Made by a program: the position numbers and the translations under genes | DNA from: Bacteroides cellulosilyticus | Lineage (GTDB): Bacteria > Bacteroidota > Bacteroidia > Bacteroidales > Bacteroidaceae | DNA: 64,000 nucleotides | Reading direction: 5' to 3' | NCBI RefSeq assembly: GCF_020091405.1 | Contig: NZ_CP081903.1 | Location: 1,674,001 to 1,738,000 of the forward strand | Notes under the pieces: model-generated | Databases searched by the model: none | The model's input: the letters and a program-made list of their open reading frames with translations, nothing else | Told to the model about the DNA's origin: nothing | In this document: positions 8,391 through 16,545 of the stretch, piece by piece | Layout: each line of letters starts with the position of its first letter | How positions within the stretch are numbered: the first letter of the stretch is position 1

Positions 8391-10850
8391 ATGAGAAAAC
8401 TTATTTTCCTTTTCCTGCTTTGCATCGCTTGTATGCTTCAGGCACAAAATGTAATTGATAATCCTAAGTTTAAATTCCGTTCGGGCAGCATTTATAATAT
8501 TACCCGCATTGAACGTACTCCGGATGCAACGAGGTTGCATATCCATGTTATTTTCCGTCCGCATTGGTGGGTAAAGACAGGCAAAGATACTCATTTGGAA
8601 GATGCGATTACTGGTAAGAAGTATTATATAACCGGTAGTGAAAACTTTGAATTAGAAAAAGAAGTATATACACCAGATTCCGGTACGTTGGATTTTGTAC
8701 TTATTTTTCCTCCACTTCCTAAGGAGACAAAAGAAATCCATTTGCTTGAGTCTGATCATGACGAACTCAATACGTACTATATATCTTTGGAGAAGAAAGA
8801 TGCCAAAGCCTCACTTTTCGATAAAGTCTCCGGTAACTGGATGGGAATGGACGACTATTATGAATGGGCTTTTGGCATATACGATTCTCTTGCTGTCATG
8901 GACAATCGCTTCTATCAGTACGAAGCAATCCGTCAGAAAGGTAAAAGTATGCTGTTGACTTTGAAAGATGACCGGGGCGATAAAGTGGAGCTGGAACTTA
9001 CCCCGCAAAAGAATGGTTTGTGCCGGATAAGGAAAGATAAAGAACCTGCCCGGCTTTATTCGCGGGATACGGGAAGCATGAAGGCGATGCAGGTTGAAGA
9101 GAATGAGAGTCCGGTATTCCGTCGGGATAGTGTTTGCCTGCAAGGATACATTGCCGGCTATGATCAGAAATTAGGCTTTACCAACGGTCTGATTTATGTT
9201 TCCAATGACCTGACTCGGGAAGACTATCCGATGGTAGTGACTCTGCAACCCAATGGAAGGTTTGAGTGTAAATTTGAGGTCAACTACCCTATGGTAAGTT
9301 CGGTAGTGTTCAATAATAACTGGTTGCCTTTTTATATAGAGCCGGGACAGACTGTAACCATGTATGTGGATTGGGAAGCGATCATGGCGCGTAGTCGTGC
9401 CCGTGATTATGATTATCCTTATCACAATCTCCATTATATGGGGCCTACTGCATATATAGGAAGGGCGCTGAAATATGCGAATGATTTATTCGTGTTCCGT
9501 TATGAGGATTTCTCGAAGATGCAGAAAGAGCTGACTCCTACGCAATTTACAGAGCGTTGCGAACCCATGTTTCGTCGTTGGTCAGAACAGGCTGACTCGC
9601 TTGTAGCTGTCAACGGATATGTGGGAAAGGCGGCACGCCTGGTGAAAAATGCGGCAAGGATTTCCCAAGGTTATAAGATGCTGGACTTTGTAATGGATAG
9701 AGATTATCTGGCACGAGAGAATAAAGATAACGAGGTTCTGAAGGTTAAGGAAGATTCAACTTATTACCACTTCTTACGACAGATGCCGCTTAATGATAGT
9801 CTTATCGTAGCGGATAGGCATTTTAGTACGTTTATCAACCGCCTTGAGTATATGAATTTTGCAAGGGCTATGGGTGATACGACGACTGTTGAAATGGGAA
9901 AGATTGCCTATAAATACCCTGAAAAATCTGTTCTTACTTATTTGAAGAAGAATGGTGTAGTATTGACTCCCGAGCAGGAAAAAATGCGAAAAGATAGCGA
10001 AGAAAGAGCAGGTAAGACTGTGACAAGAGAGATGAGCGAACTCGTTGAGGAGGCGAAGATATGGAAAGAACTTACGGAGAAATACAAAGATTTATTCGAA
10101 GCTTATCGGAAAGAAAACGAGTCAAAGAATTGTATTTCTGTATCTATTGATGAAAATCAGAGAGCAGAAGATGAAAAAAGAATGAGAATAAATCAATTCT
10201 TTGAAAATCAAAGAGAAAAATCTGGACGATTGGATACCATAGTCGGATATATTCCGTTGGTTTCGCAGATCATTGCTTTGCGAAGTCTTCCTTTTGATTT
10301 AAAACAATTGGATAGAGAAGGTGCCCGTAGCCTGTTGGAGAAAGAAAAACAGTTAATCGGCCATCCGTTCATGTTTGCCGAGGCGGAGCGTTTGTATGCC
10401 AAAGTGTTTCCGCAACAAAACGATAGTACTTACACTCTGCCTGAAGGACCCGCTACGGACATCTTCCGTAATATCATTAAAGCCCATGCGGGTAAAGCTC
10501 TATTTGTAGATTTTTGGGCAACGTTCTGTGGTCCCTGTCGTGGAGGTATTGAACATACCGCCGGTTTGCGCCAACAGTATAAAGATCATCCGGAATTCCA
10601 GTTCATATACATCACCAGTGATCGTGAAAGTCCCGAAAAGACTTATAATGAGTATGTGGAAAAGAATTTGAAAGGTGAGGCTTGTTATCGTATTCCTCAG
10701 GCAGATTACAACTATCTCCGCCAATTGTTCCGCTTCAACGGTATCCCTCATTATGAGTGGATAGAAAAAGATGGTACTGTATTGCGAAATTCTCCGGGAA
10801 CTTATAATCTGGAGAAATATCTGAAGCAACGTTTTGGAAGTAAAAAATGA
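8391..10850 (+). CDS. Large exported thioredoxin-like (TlpA-type) protein
   Basis: 819 residues with a signal peptide (MRKLIFLFLL...LQAQ). The last ~140 residues form a TlpA/AhpC-type thioredoxin domain with the active site WATFCGPC (Cys713, Cys716). The long N-terminal part is beta-rich at first and helical and charged around 520-620, with no catalytic motif I can name; Bacteroides have many such proteins with a variable N-terminal half and a C-terminal thioredoxin. It probably acts in the periplasm or at the outer membrane as a thiol-disulfide oxidoreductase, substrate unknown. The following gene overlaps its stop codon by 4 bp (ATGA), so the two are translationally coupled. Confidence 0.8.
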   Translation: MRKLIFLFLLCIACMLQAQNVIDNPKFKFRSGSIYNITRIERTPDATRLHIHVIFRPHWWVKTGKDTHLEDAITGKKYYITGSENFELEKEVYTPDSGTLDFVLIFPPLPKETKEIHLLESDHDELNTYYISLEKKDAKASLFDKVSGNWMGMDDYYEWAFGIYDSLAVMDNRFYQYEAIRQKGKSMLLTLKDDRGDKVELELTPQKNGLCRIRKDKEPARLYSRDTGSMKAMQVEENESPVFRRDSVCLQGYIAGYDQKLGFTNGLIYVSNDLTREDYPMVVTLQPNGRFECKFEVNYPMVSSVVFNNNWLPFYIEPGQTVTMYVDWEAIMARSRARDYDYPYHNLHYMGPTAYIGRALKYANDLFVFRYEDFSKMQKELTPTQFTERCEPMFRRWSEQADSLVAVNGYVGKAARLVKNAARISQGYKMLDFVMDRDYLARENKDNEVLKVKEDSTYYHFLRQMPLNDSLIVADRHFSTFINRLEYMNFARAMGDTTTVEMGKIAYKYPEKSVLTYLKKNGVVLTPEQEKMRKDSEERAGKTVTREMSELVEEAKIWKELTEKYKDLFEAYRKENESKNCISVSIDENQRAEDEKRMRINQFFENQREKSGRLDTIVGYIPLVSQIIALRSLPFDLKQLDREGARSLLEKEKQLIGHPFMFAEAERLYAKVFPQQNDSTYTLPEGPATDIFRNIIKAHAGKALFVDFWATFCGPCRGGIEHTAGLRQQYKDHPEFQFIYITSDRESPEKTYNEYVEKNLKGEACYRIPQADYNYLRQLFRFNGIPHYEWIEKDGTVLRNSPGTYNLEKYLKQRFGSKK

Positions 10851-11668
10851 GTCGTATTATGAAGCAAATAAATAGCTGTCTGTTGTTTGTGCTGTTTTCC
10901 TCCTTCAGCTTGTTGGCGAAAGCGCAGTTTGATGTGGAAAAGTATGATAAGGAGTGCTTTTTGGTGGGAACTCTGGATGAATATATGGGGTATGATCGCA
11001 CCTTCGAAGTTAAAGGTGAGGATGCCTTTTATCAAAGAGTTGAAAAATATCGGCTGAATGAGTTGTCTACAGTACTATTTCTGTCTTCTCTTTTTGATTC
11101 TGATTATCAGGATATATCTATTGTAAAAACCGAGAATATTGTTCCGGAGATAGCGATATATTCACCGGGATTGTCTGCCAAGGTGGATAAGTATTATAAT
11201 TATGAGCCGAAAGTGGCTTGTACGGCGCAGGGCAACAGGGTTTATTCTGGAAAAGTAAGCGGAGAGAAAATAGAAACGGAGAAACAGAAATTGTCCTTTT
11301 TGCTTGGGGCTTATTTATGCTATGGGAAGGCTTGTGATAATGAAATCGGGAAGTACCGTTTTTTTATGACCAATGCCCAAAACAAGTCGAAGTTGATAGC
11401 AGACTTACTATTAAAATTAGGGTGTAGACATATAGAATATCTGGTGAGATCCGATTATATTCCTAATGGGCATTATGTGACGTTCACCCCTTCTGCCAAA
11501 ATGCAGACTGTGATTGACGAAGCGGAGTGTTTGAGAGAATATATATCAAAGATTGATACGGGAAATGTGGAGTTTACTGCCGATGGCAAGAAGTTTATCC
11601 TGAAAGAGTTTCCCAAATTGGATGATGAAGAGTTAAATAAGAGGATGTGGAAAATGCTTGGCAAATAG
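10847..11668 (+). CDS. Exported protein of unknown function
   Basis: 273 residues; the ATG at 10847 overlaps the previous stop, and a second ATG at 10859 starts a cleaner signal peptide (MKQINSCLLF...AKAQ). Mature part is about 250 residues, mixed alpha/beta, with cysteines scattered and no membrane segment. I recognise no family. Coupling to the thioredoxin-like gene suggests a joint periplasmic role, for instance as its client or partner (inference only). Confidence 0.7.
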   Translation: MSRIMKQINSCLLFVLFSSFSLLAKAQFDVEKYDKECFLVGTLDEYMGYDRTFEVKGEDAFYQRVEKYRLNELSTVLFLSSLFDSDYQDISIVKTENIVPEIAIYSPGLSAKVDKYYNYEPKVACTAQGNRVYSGKVSGEKIETEKQKLSFLLGAYLCYGKACDNEIGKYRFFMTNAQNKSKLIADLLLKLGCRHIEYLVRSDYIPNGHYVTFTPSAKMQTVIDEAECLREYISKIDTGNVEFTADGKKFILKEFPKLDDEELNKRMWKMLGK

Positions 11669-11692
11669 TCAGCTTACGTATCATATTAATGT

Positions 11693-11730
11693 CGGGAATG
11701 CTATTCATCACTTGATAGTAGCATTTCCCG
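11693..11730. terminator. Bidirectional terminator between convergent genes
   Basis: CGGGAATGCTA (11693-11703) pairs with TAGCATTTCCCG (11719-11730) with one bulged base. The hairpin sits between the plus-strand gene ending 11668 and the minus-strand gene ending 11701, and a T-rich run (TTCTTTCTTT) follows on the plus strand. The minus-strand stop codon lies within the stem. Confidence 0.6.
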
Positions 11731-12081
11731 TTCTTTCTTTGTCAGGCTTTTGACAACAATGTCATAAGACTTCCTTACGAGTTCTTTAATTTTCTCGTCA
11801 GGCACATCCTGATTGAAGTAAACACTGATCCAGTATTTTTTATTCATGTGCCATCCGGGCTTTATTCCTATATATGTGGTTTGTAATTCTCCTGATTCTT
11901 CCGGCTTGCATTTGATGCAGCAAAAGTCAAAGACTTCGATATTGACAAAGCAGAACCATTTATCCGCTACATAAAAACATAGAACATCCCGACTGTATTT
12001 ATCAGGAATATTCGAGAACGGCATTTTCTCATGAACTCCTTTTAATGACAGACAGTATTCTCTAAATTCTTCAATGTTCAT
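11701..12081 (-). CDS. MmcQ/YjbR family protein
   Basis: Start set at 12081 (MNIEEFREYCLSL), giving 126 residues, the usual length for this family; the longer frame upstream adds a non-conserved extension. The pattern matches the MmcQ/YjbR (CyaY-like fold) family: N-terminal helix ending in the KMPF segment, a central FCFVNIE strand, and the YIGIKPGWHMNKKYWISV core. These small cytoplasmic proteins are thought to bind DNA or act as structural regulators; the real role is unsettled. It stands alone on the minus strand and has no visible link to the glycosidases. Confidence 0.85.
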   Translation of the reverse strand: MNIEEFREYCLSLKGVHEKMPFSNIPDKYSRDVLCFYVADKWFCFVNIEVFDFCCIKCKPEESGELQTTYIGIKPGWHMNKKYWISVYFNQDVPDEKIKELVRKSYDIVVKSLTKKEREMLLSSDE

Positions 12082-12149
12082 TTCTGATAGATTTTTAAAC
12101 AGTATACGAAGGCAAATATAGCACTTTTGGAGGTAATTTCTGATTAAAT

Positions 12150-12213
12150 ACCTAATATCTAAAATCAAATATCTGTAATCTAATAAGGATACTTTATTAG
12201 TAGCCTAACTTTG
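12150..12213 (+). promoter_or_regulatory. 21-bp-spaced operator pair and -7 box
   Basis: ACCTAATATC (12150-12159) and ATCTGTAATC (12171-12180) are 21 bp apart; 25 bp later comes TAACTTTG (12206-12213), a TAnnTTTG box, 29 bp before the ATG at 12243. A third similar element, ATCTAAAATC, overlaps at 12157-12166. Same design as at five other promoters in the window. Confidence 0.7.
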
Positions 12214-12242
12214 TGTTCATATAGAAAGTTAATCTAATATGT

Positions 12243-13976
12243 ATGAATGCTATGTATAACCGACAAACTATATGGGTATTAGTCATGATAATTGTTGTGG
12301 TAGCAGGATGCCGGATACCCGATGCGGAGAATCCTGTATTCCGTACCATAAGCAATCCTCTTAATTTGAATTACCGTTTCTGTCTCGATGATGTTTCCCG
12401 CAGAGATGCTGCAAATCCCTGTATTGTTCAGTTTGAGGACGGTTACTATCTTTTTTTGTTTGGTTCGGGGGGCTATTATTATTCTTCTGACTTAATAGAA
12501 TGGAAATTAATTGATGACACAAATCTTCCTACAGAAAGTTTTGCGCCTACAGTTGTGGAAATGCAGGGTGAATTGTATTACACTGCTTCTTATGCCACGG
12601 ATACCATTTATAAAACTGATAACCCGAAGTCTGGAGTCTGGGAAGCGGTAGCTTGCAATTTTCCTCCGGGAATGTTGGAACCAATGCTTTTTTATGATGA
12701 AGGAAGATTATACTTGTACGCGGGAGCGGGTAATTCTGTTTCTTTAACCGGAGTAGAAGTCGATCCGCGTACATTTCAATTGTTGGGTGAGCCTTCTCCA
12801 TTAATTAGAAGTCGCCAACGGGACAATGGATGGGAGACACCCGGTGATCATCACGACTGGATGGATGCGACTCCTTGGTTAGAAGGCATGTGGATGAATA
12901 AGCGTGGTGGAAAATATTATTTGCAGTATGCTTCTCCCGGTATACAGTTTAAAACTTCTAATGATGGAGTATATGTCTCCGATACTCCGTTAGGTCCATT
13001 TACTTTAGCAGAGCACAATCCGCTTGTCTACAGGCCGGAAGGATTTACTACTGGTGCCGGAAATGGAGGAACTTTTCAGGATAAATATGGCAATTACTGG
13101 CATGTGGGTACTGTTGCTGTCACCGCCCGGCATTATTTTGAAAGAAGATTGTCTCTATATCCGTTTTTTTTTGATGAAGATAGCGTAATGTACGCTTATA
13201 CAGAGCTGGGAGATTACCCGATGATTGTCCCTGACCATAAAATAACTTCTCCTGAGGAGCTGTTTCCCGGTTGGATGCTATTGTCCCATAATAAAAGTGT
13301 CAGATCTTCTTCCGAACTCAGAAAATATCCGGCATGTTGTGCTGTTGATGAAGATATACGAACCTGGTGGAGTGCCGAAACGGCCGATAAAGGAGAATAC
13401 CTGTCGGTGGATTTGGGTGAAGAGTGCGAAATAAGCGCCGTGCAGATAAACTTTGCCGACCATGATGCCCATTTGTTCGGGCGGTCAGATAGTATCTTTT
13501 ATCAATACTATCTGGAGGAGTCTGCAGACGGGAAAAAGTGGAATTTTTTGGTAGACAAGTCGGTGAATACAGAGGATGCTCCTCATGATTATATCCAACT
13601 TAAAGAAGCCGTGAAGACGCGGTATGTACGGCTTACAAATATTTATTGTCCTTCCGGTAAATTTTCTGTTTCCGGCTTACGTGTATTTGGACGGTCGGAT
13701 AAACCTTCTCCGCCCCAAACGAAATTTTATCGTATTTGTCGGAATAAAGAGGACAGAAGAAGCGTCATATTGAAATGGCGGGAAGTAGAAGGGGTAACCG
13801 GCTATGGTATTCGTTTTGGAATCCATCCGGAGAAGTTGTACAATAGCTATATGGTGTATAATGATACTGAGATTGAATTGAGGTGCTTGCAGGTCGGACA
13901 AACCTACTATTTTGCAGTTGACAGTTTCAATGAAGGAGGCATTACCCGTGGTGATGTAATGAAAGAAGATGAATAA
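12243..13976 (+). CDS. GH43-like lipoprotein with discoidin (F5/8C) and FN3 domains
   Basis: 577 residues. A lipobox (VVVAGC, Cys23 from the 12243 start; the ATG at 12252 is also possible) predicts a surface or periplasmic lipoprotein. About 45-340 is a five-bladed GH43-type propeller (DAANPCIV near the N-terminus). About 347-482 is an F5/8 type C / CBM32-like domain with the WWSAE and YVRL strands, and about 487-577 is a fibronectin type III domain. Likely an exo-acting glycosidase on a plant or host glycan; the substrate cannot be told. It overlaps the ORF of the next lipoprotein gene and has the shared 21-bp operator, so the pair belongs with the glycan genes. Confidence 0.8.
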   Translation: MNAMYNRQTIWVLVMIIVVVAGCRIPDAENPVFRTISNPLNLNYRFCLDDVSRRDAANPCIVQFEDGYYLFLFGSGGYYYSSDLIEWKLIDDTNLPTESFAPTVVEMQGELYYTASYATDTIYKTDNPKSGVWEAVACNFPPGMLEPMLFYDEGRLYLYAGAGNSVSLTGVEVDPRTFQLLGEPSPLIRSRQRDNGWETPGDHHDWMDATPWLEGMWMNKRGGKYYLQYASPGIQFKTSNDGVYVSDTPLGPFTLAEHNPLVYRPEGFTTGAGNGGTFQDKYGNYWHVGTVAVTARHYFERRLSLYPFFFDEDSVMYAYTELGDYPMIVPDHKITSPEELFPGWMLLSHNKSVRSSSELRKYPACCAVDEDIRTWWSAETADKGEYLSVDLGEECEISAVQINFADHDAHLFGRSDSIFYQYYLEESADGKKWNFLVDKSVNTEDAPHDYIQLKEAVKTRYVRLTNIYCPSGKFSVSGLRVFGRSDKPSPPQTKFYRICRNKEDRRSVILKWREVEGVTGYGIRFGIHPEKLYNSYMVYNDTEIELRCLQVGQTYYFAVDSFNEGGITRGDVMKEDE

Positions 13977-13989
13977 TCCTTATGCATGT

Positions 13990-15930
13990 ATGAAGATGAA
14001 AAAGTATATCTTGTATTTTCTTTTGGGAGCTTTGGTAAGCGGGTGTGGGGAGAATAATCCTTCGCATGTTTTAGAGGATGTCATCAAGGAAAATCCTCAG
14101 TTGGGAGAGGTGCTGAAAAGGTATGAGGCTGATACGCTGAAATTGCGGGCGGCCGAGTTTCTGATAGAGAATCTTCCGTATTATTGTTCGTACGAAGGCG
14201 AGCAGGTGGAGCATTATCAGAAACAGTTCGAACTTTACGGTACCGGACTGTATACCCCCGGTGAAGTGCAGGATTCAATCCGGAAAATGTATGGACGCAT
14301 TAATCTTAGAAAATCAACGGTTAAGCCTGATTTAGAGCTTCCAGCCGATTTCCTGATAGACAATATTGAATGGGCGTTTAAAGTCTGGAACGAACAGCCG
14401 TGGGGTAAGAATGTGTCTTTCGCTGATTTTTGCGAATACATTTTGCCTTACAGGATAGAAGACGAGCCTTTAAAACCTTGGCGTGAGAAGGTATACAATG
14501 CTTTCAATCCTATATTGGACTCCGTCAGGGCACTTCCTGAGGCACAAGACCCTTTGTTTGTTTCGCGGGTATTGATAGATTCCATTTCCCGGATAAAGTT
14601 TCATTTTACAGGGCAGTTCGGAGAGGGTCCGCATATCGGCCCCGACCTTGTGGACTGGCATTCCGGCAATTGCCGTGAGACGGCGGATATGCTGATTTAT
14701 ATTTTCAGGGCTTTAGGCATTCCTTGCGGTTGCGATTATATGCCTTTGCGCGGTGATGGAAATGTGGCTCACTTCTGGAATTTTATATTGGATAAGAATG
14801 GTGAGTCATATTATATGTATGAAACCGGTATGTTGGAACCTGTCCGTAAATATTGGGGAATAAAATCCAAGATCTATCGGCAAACATTCAGCCGGAATGA
14901 AGATATAGTAAAGGATATGCGGAAAGATGCGGAAGCGGTTTATCCTTCATTCCGGTTTCCCCACTTTATAGATGTGACGCGACTGTATAGCGGTAAGCGC
15001 GCCCGGAAGCTAAATATACCTCGTGAGAAACTTTTTCATAAAGTTCCGGAAGCTGAAGTAGTGTATTTGTGCAGCCCTGCATGGATGGATTGGGAGCCTA
15101 TAGCGTGGGCGCATCCCGGAGAAAATGATGTTTCCTTTGATGATGTGGAAGGAGGGGTTGTACTCCAACTGTCTGTTTATAAGCATGGGCGGCTCATTTC
15201 GGTATCGAATCCGTTTGTCCTTGATGGAAGCACCGGAGGTGTCCATTATTTTGAGGGTTCGGATGAAACGGAAGAAATAAAGCTTCTGAATAAGTATCAT
15301 CAGTTTATTGAGCCTTTTGCACAACGCATGGTTGGCGGGGCATTTGAGGGCAGTAACCGCGCGGATTTTCTTCAGAAAGATACTTTGTACGTAGTGAAGG
15401 AGGCTCCGGTACGCTTGTATAGTGTTGTGAGGTTAAGTAATACAAAACCCTATCGATACGTACGATACGTGGGGCCCGAAAATGGCTACTGCAATGTTTC
15501 GGAAGTTGCATTTTATGAGAGTCCGGCGGACACTTGTGCTTTACAGGGTAGAGTTATCGGTACTCCTAATGGGCAAAATGGGGATGGAAAGCATGATTAC
15601 CGGAATGTTTACGATGGCGACCCTTATACCTCTTTCGATTATTATCAGCCGACCGGTGGATGGGCAGGGCTCGATTTAGGTCGTCCTTGTTTAATCCGGA
15701 AAATAATATTTACCCCCCGTAACCGGGATAATTATGTGCGCGAGGGGGATACGTATGAACTGTTCTATTCTTCTAAAGGAGAGTGGATTTCTATCGGTGA
15801 ACAGATACCTGCCTCCGATTCTCTGCTCTATATGGCTCCTAAAGGAGCACTGCTTTATTTAAAGAATCATACTCGTGGAAGCGATGAACGGATTTTTGAA
15901 TACGAAGAGGGGAGACAGAGGTATTGGTGA
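13990..15930 (+). CDS. Transglutaminase-like lipoprotein with C-terminal discoidin-like domain
   Basis: Start placed at 13990 (MKMKKYILYFLLGALVSGC), which gives a good lipobox with Cys19; the frame opens at 13969 and overlaps the previous gene. 646 residues. A transglutaminase/papain-like core is visible at about 200-290: Cys228 in GNCRETADM and His261 in GNVAHFWNF are the likely catalytic pair, with the third residue less clear. The C-terminal ~150 residues resemble a discoidin-type sandwich (DGDPYTSFDYYQPTGGWAGLDLG). Such exported transglutaminase-like proteins in Bacteroides are mostly uncharacterised; they may be proteases or amidases. Coupling with the GH43-discoidin lipoprotein suggests action on a glycoprotein or glycopeptide (inference). 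Confidence 0.78.
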   Translation: MKMKKYILYFLLGALVSGCGENNPSHVLEDVIKENPQLGEVLKRYEADTLKLRAAEFLIENLPYYCSYEGEQVEHYQKQFELYGTGLYTPGEVQDSIRKMYGRINLRKSTVKPDLELPADFLIDNIEWAFKVWNEQPWGKNVSFADFCEYILPYRIEDEPLKPWREKVYNAFNPILDSVRALPEAQDPLFVSRVLIDSISRIKFHFTGQFGEGPHIGPDLVDWHSGNCRETADMLIYIFRALGIPCGCDYMPLRGDGNVAHFWNFILDKNGESYYMYETGMLEPVRKYWGIKSKIYRQTFSRNEDIVKDMRKDAEAVYPSFRFPHFIDVTRLYSGKRARKLNIPREKLFHKVPEAEVVYLCSPAWMDWEPIAWAHPGENDVSFDDVEGGVVLQLSVYKHGRLISVSNPFVLDGSTGGVHYFEGSDETEEIKLLNKYHQFIEPFAQRMVGGAFEGSNRADFLQKDTLYVVKEAPVRLYSVVRLSNTKPYRYVRYVGPENGYCNVSEVAFYESPADTCALQGRVIGTPNGQNGDGKHDYRNVYDGDPYTSFDYYQPTGGWAGLDLGRPCLIRKIIFTPRNRDNYVREGDTYELFYSSKGEWISIGEQIPASDSLLYMAPKGALLYLKNHTRGSDERIFEYEEGRQRYW

Positions 15931-16028
15931 CAATGTTTATTTGATAATGTAGAATATAGAAAAATATTACTCAGTGATTAAGTAAATATTATTTAAAGTA
16001 GGATGATAAAGTTAAATAGCGAATTACT

Positions 16029-16370
16029 ATGGAAACAAATATGATTATAGTGAAAAAGGAACTTTTGAATAAGTTATTATCCAAAAATTATCTAGATGAA
16101 GCGGATTGGGAGGAATTGGAAGGTTCAGTAAACCTATTACAAAACAACTTTACGTGTAAATTATGTCAAAATTTCCCAATACTTTCGAGGGATGATATTC
16201 ATATTATACTTTTGATATATGTTGGCATGAAAAATGTTGAAATTGCAAGATTATTACATATCCTTCCAAGATCTTTCCGTATGAGGCGTTGTCGTTTAAA
16301 AAAGAAAATGAAAATAGATTGTGATTCGTTATCGGAGTTTATTAAAAGGTTGTTTAAATCAGAAATATAG
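16029..16370 (+). CDS. Small helix-turn-helix regulator
   Basis: 113 residues. The C-terminal half has a LuxR/sigma-4-like HTH (GMKNVEIARLLHI followed by the recognition helix SFRMRRCRLKKKM), the type found at the end of Bacteroides one- and two-component regulators, but here without receiver or TPR domains. The N-terminal part is acidic and may mediate contacts. It is the first gene of the AT-rich cluster and is separated from the rest by a hairpin, so it is a reasonable candidate for local control of the operon starting at 16546 (inference). Confidence 0.7.
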   Translation: METNMIIVKKELLNKLLSKNYLDEADWEELEGSVNLLQNNFTCKLCQNFPILSRDDIHIILLIYVGMKNVEIARLLHILPRSFRMRRCRLKKKMKIDCDSLSEFIKRLFKSEI

Positions 16371-16375
16371 TTCGA

Positions 16376-16414
16376 AGCGTATACAAATTTCATATTAGTG
16401 GTTTTGTATACGCT
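16376..16414. terminator. 12-bp perfect inverted repeat after the HTH gene
   Basis: AGCGTATACAAA (16376-16387) and TTTGTATACGCT (16403-16414) are exact inverted copies around a 15-nt spacer, 6 bp after the HTH stop codon. The right arm is followed by a T-rich stretch, so it may end the HTH transcript. It may equally be an operator, since the right arm alone recurs at 25701-25712. Confidence 0.6.
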
Positions 16415-16459
16415 TTGATTTTGGTTTCTTTGTATGAAAGGGCTATCTATGCAATAAAT
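16403..16459 (+). promoter_or_regulatory. 57-bp upstream element, copy 1
   Basis: Matches 25701-25757 at about 48 of 57 positions without gaps, with blocks TTTGTATACGCTTT and CTATCTATGCAATAAAT identical. It precedes the gene at 16546 by 87 bp. The T-rich centre (TTTCTTTGTA) could hold the -7 region. The remaining gap to 16546 shows nothing else clear. Confidence 0.65.
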
Positions 16460-16545
16460 TTAAAATGAGAAGTCGTTATGTAATATTGAAAATCTAGTAG
16501 TGTGGAACCTAAAAAATAGTTAGATGTCAATTGTAATTTTAGAAT

